Positions 31,576 through 32,564 of a stretch of 32,564 bases of DNA are shown here, piece after piece (within the stretch, counting starts at the first letter, position 1; each line of letters begins with the position of its first letter). The notes beneath the pieces are model-generated. The model was not told the origin of the DNA. It searched no databases and saw only the letters and a program-made list of their open reading frames with translations. The DNA lies in assembly GCA_020061105.1 (NCBI GenBank), contig JAGUYW010000066.1, forward strand, positions 1 to 32,564, given 5' to 3'. Source of the stretch: Anaerolineales bacterium. GTDB taxonomy: Bacteria; Chloroflexota; Anaerolineae; Anaerolineales; UBA4823. A program made the translations under genes and the position numbers.

Positions 31576-32564
31576 TTTCTTTCTCCTGATTGATCCAACG
31601 TCTTCCTGCGATGATTGCCTGGCCAAGTGACAATCCACCGTCGTTCACTGGGGTTTGCTGTGGAAGGTAAACAGTAAACCTGTCCTGTTCAAGCAAGGCA
31701 ATCGTTTTCTTTAGTAGGTAAGAATTTTGCCATACACCTCCACTTAAAGCAACTGCCTGGAGGCCGGTATTTGAACGCAAGGTGCGGCACATTTCGAGTG
31801 TCAGGCGAGCGCAGCTGTTGTGAAAGCGTGCAGAAATTTCAGAAATGTGAACACCGCTTCGAAGATCTTTGAGGATGCTTTCCAGAACGGGATTTACATC
31901 GATCTGGTAACCATCCAACTCTTTTTCAGATTGGGAAATTTTAAACGGATATTCACCAGACTCATGCGGGACTGCCAAAGCCTCCAGTTCAATGGCGGCC
32001 TGGGCTTCGAAATTCACCTTATGGCGTACGCCAATCAGCGATGCTACAGCGTCAAATAATCGCCCCATGCTTGAGGTAGCGGCGACATTCAAGCCGCTTT
32101 CGAGCTGCCGGTGGATAACTTCTCTCTCATTTTCCTCACTAGCTGCTACACATGGCAGGTCATCGTTCCAATCGATTCCTGCCCGCCAAAGATAGGCTAA
32201 CGCAATTCGGGACGGACGGCGAATTGCGGCGTCGCCGCCAGGCAGCGGCATGTAGCTCAAGTGTGCAATGCGCCTGTAGCCAGAATCGCCGATGCCATGC
32301 TGGGGATTCTGCTGGTAGCCGGCTAACAAAAACTCGCCTCCCCAAATGGCCCCATCTTCCCCATAACCGGAGCCATCGAAACTTACCCCGATTACAACTT
32401 GATTTAAATCAAGCTGATTGTCTGCCATGCAAGCGGCTATATGAGCATGGTGATGCTGGATTCCGAAGGCAGGCACACCGCGACTTTGGGAGCTTTGCCA
32501 TGCATAACGAGTTGCCAGGTAATCGGGGTGCAAATCATACGCAACTGCAACCGGTTGCAACCGG
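31553..32564 (-). CDS. hypF: HypF, carbamoyltransferase, C-terminal part (5' end outside window)
   Basis: The frame is open to the window edge; 336 residues of the C-terminal part are visible, out of about 750 usual for HypF. HypF makes the carbamoyl group (via carbamoyl-AMP) and passes it to HypE. The visible part is the Kae1-like domain, entered at DLHPDYLATRYA: the metal-binding GIQHHHAHIAACM, GVSFDGSGYGEDGAIWGGEF, SSMGRLFDAVASLIG, ALSGGVWQNSYL and VNDGGLSLGQAIIA. The acylphosphatase, zinc-finger and YrdC-like domains are beyond the window. Gene order from upstream is hypF-hypC-hypD-hypE; hypA and hypB are not seen here. Confidence 0.95.
   Translation of the reverse strand, partial: RLQPVAVAYDLHPDYLATRYAWQSSQSRGVPAFGIQHHHAHIAACMADNQLDLNQVVIGVSFDGSGYGEDGAIWGGEFLLAGYQQNPQHGIGDSGYRRIAHLSYMPLPGGDAAIRRPSRIALAYLWRAGIDWNDDLPCVAASEENEREVIHRQLESGLNVAATSSMGRLFDAVASLIGVRHKVNFEAQAAIELEALAVPHESGEYPFKISQSEKELDGYQIDVNPVLESILKDLRSGVHISEISARFHNSCARLTLEMCRTLRSNTGLQAVALSGGVWQNSYLLKKTIALLEQDRFTVYLPQQTPVNDGGLSLGQAIIAGRRWINQEKENVSRDSR

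Noticed and set aside
1-32564. CRISPR array, tRNA, rRNA, insertion sequence or phage attachment site
   Set aside because: I looked on both strands and saw no evenly spaced repeats, cloverleaf-type sequence, transposase motif or terminal inverted repeats.
32545-32564. Tandem CAACCGG repeat at the window end
   Set aside because: It is inside the hypF frame and is only two or three short coding units; no sign of a regulatory or mobile role.

Overview
The window looks like chromosomal DNA of a member of the Chloroflexota, most likely class Anaerolineae. This is inferred from gene content and protein style, not from an rRNA gene. Supporting signs are: a mevalonate kinase together with an isopentenyl phosphate kinase (a bacterial occurrence of the archaeal-type mevalonate branch, known from Chloroflexota such as Roseiflexus); secreted proteins with a CSLREA motif and a LPLI-type C-terminal tail; an F420-type luciferase-like oxidoreductase; and many ATGA/GTGA gene overlaps. 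There is no tRNA, rRNA, CRISPR array or insertion sequence. Both ends cut a gene: gyrA on the left and hypF on the right.

Left part (1-10 kb): the C-terminal end of DNA gyrase subunit A with a very long Lys/Ala/Thr/Pro tail; a secreted CSLREA parallel beta-helix protein with a good promoter and a terminator; an M23 peptidase on the minus strand; a small polytopic membrane protein; kynureninase; a secernin-like C69 hydrolase; a membrane-anchored metallophosphoesterase; and tlyA, whose 3' end overlaps the phosphoesterase gene and whose promoter suggests a leaderless mRNA.

Middle (10-18.2 kb): an orphan radical SAM enzyme; a large secreted protein with a strong promoter and terminator; a small lipoprotein; a carbohydrate-type ABC importer (two permeases and a binding lipoprotein, no ATPase); and an AT-rich, apparently truncated membrane protein gene.

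Plus-strand operon (18.2-24.8 kb): UbiA-family prenyltransferase, mevalonate kinase, larB, larE, larC, isopentenyl phosphate kinase, alpha/beta hydrolase. The genes are tightly packed or overlapping. LarB, LarE and LarC make the nickel-pincer nucleotide cofactor; here they sit between two isoprenoid kinases. This is the most interesting arrangement in the window.

Minus-strand block (24.8-32.6 kb): hypF-hypC-hypD-hypE ([NiFe] hydrogenase maturation), followed by an F420-type oxidoreductase, a HAD phosphatase, an EamA transporter, an alpha/beta hydrolase and a GH25-LysM lysozyme, all closely spaced. Two nickel-enzyme maturation systems (Lar and Hyp) therefore lie within about 12 kb of each other, although neither the hydrogenase nor a LarA-type enzyme is in the window.
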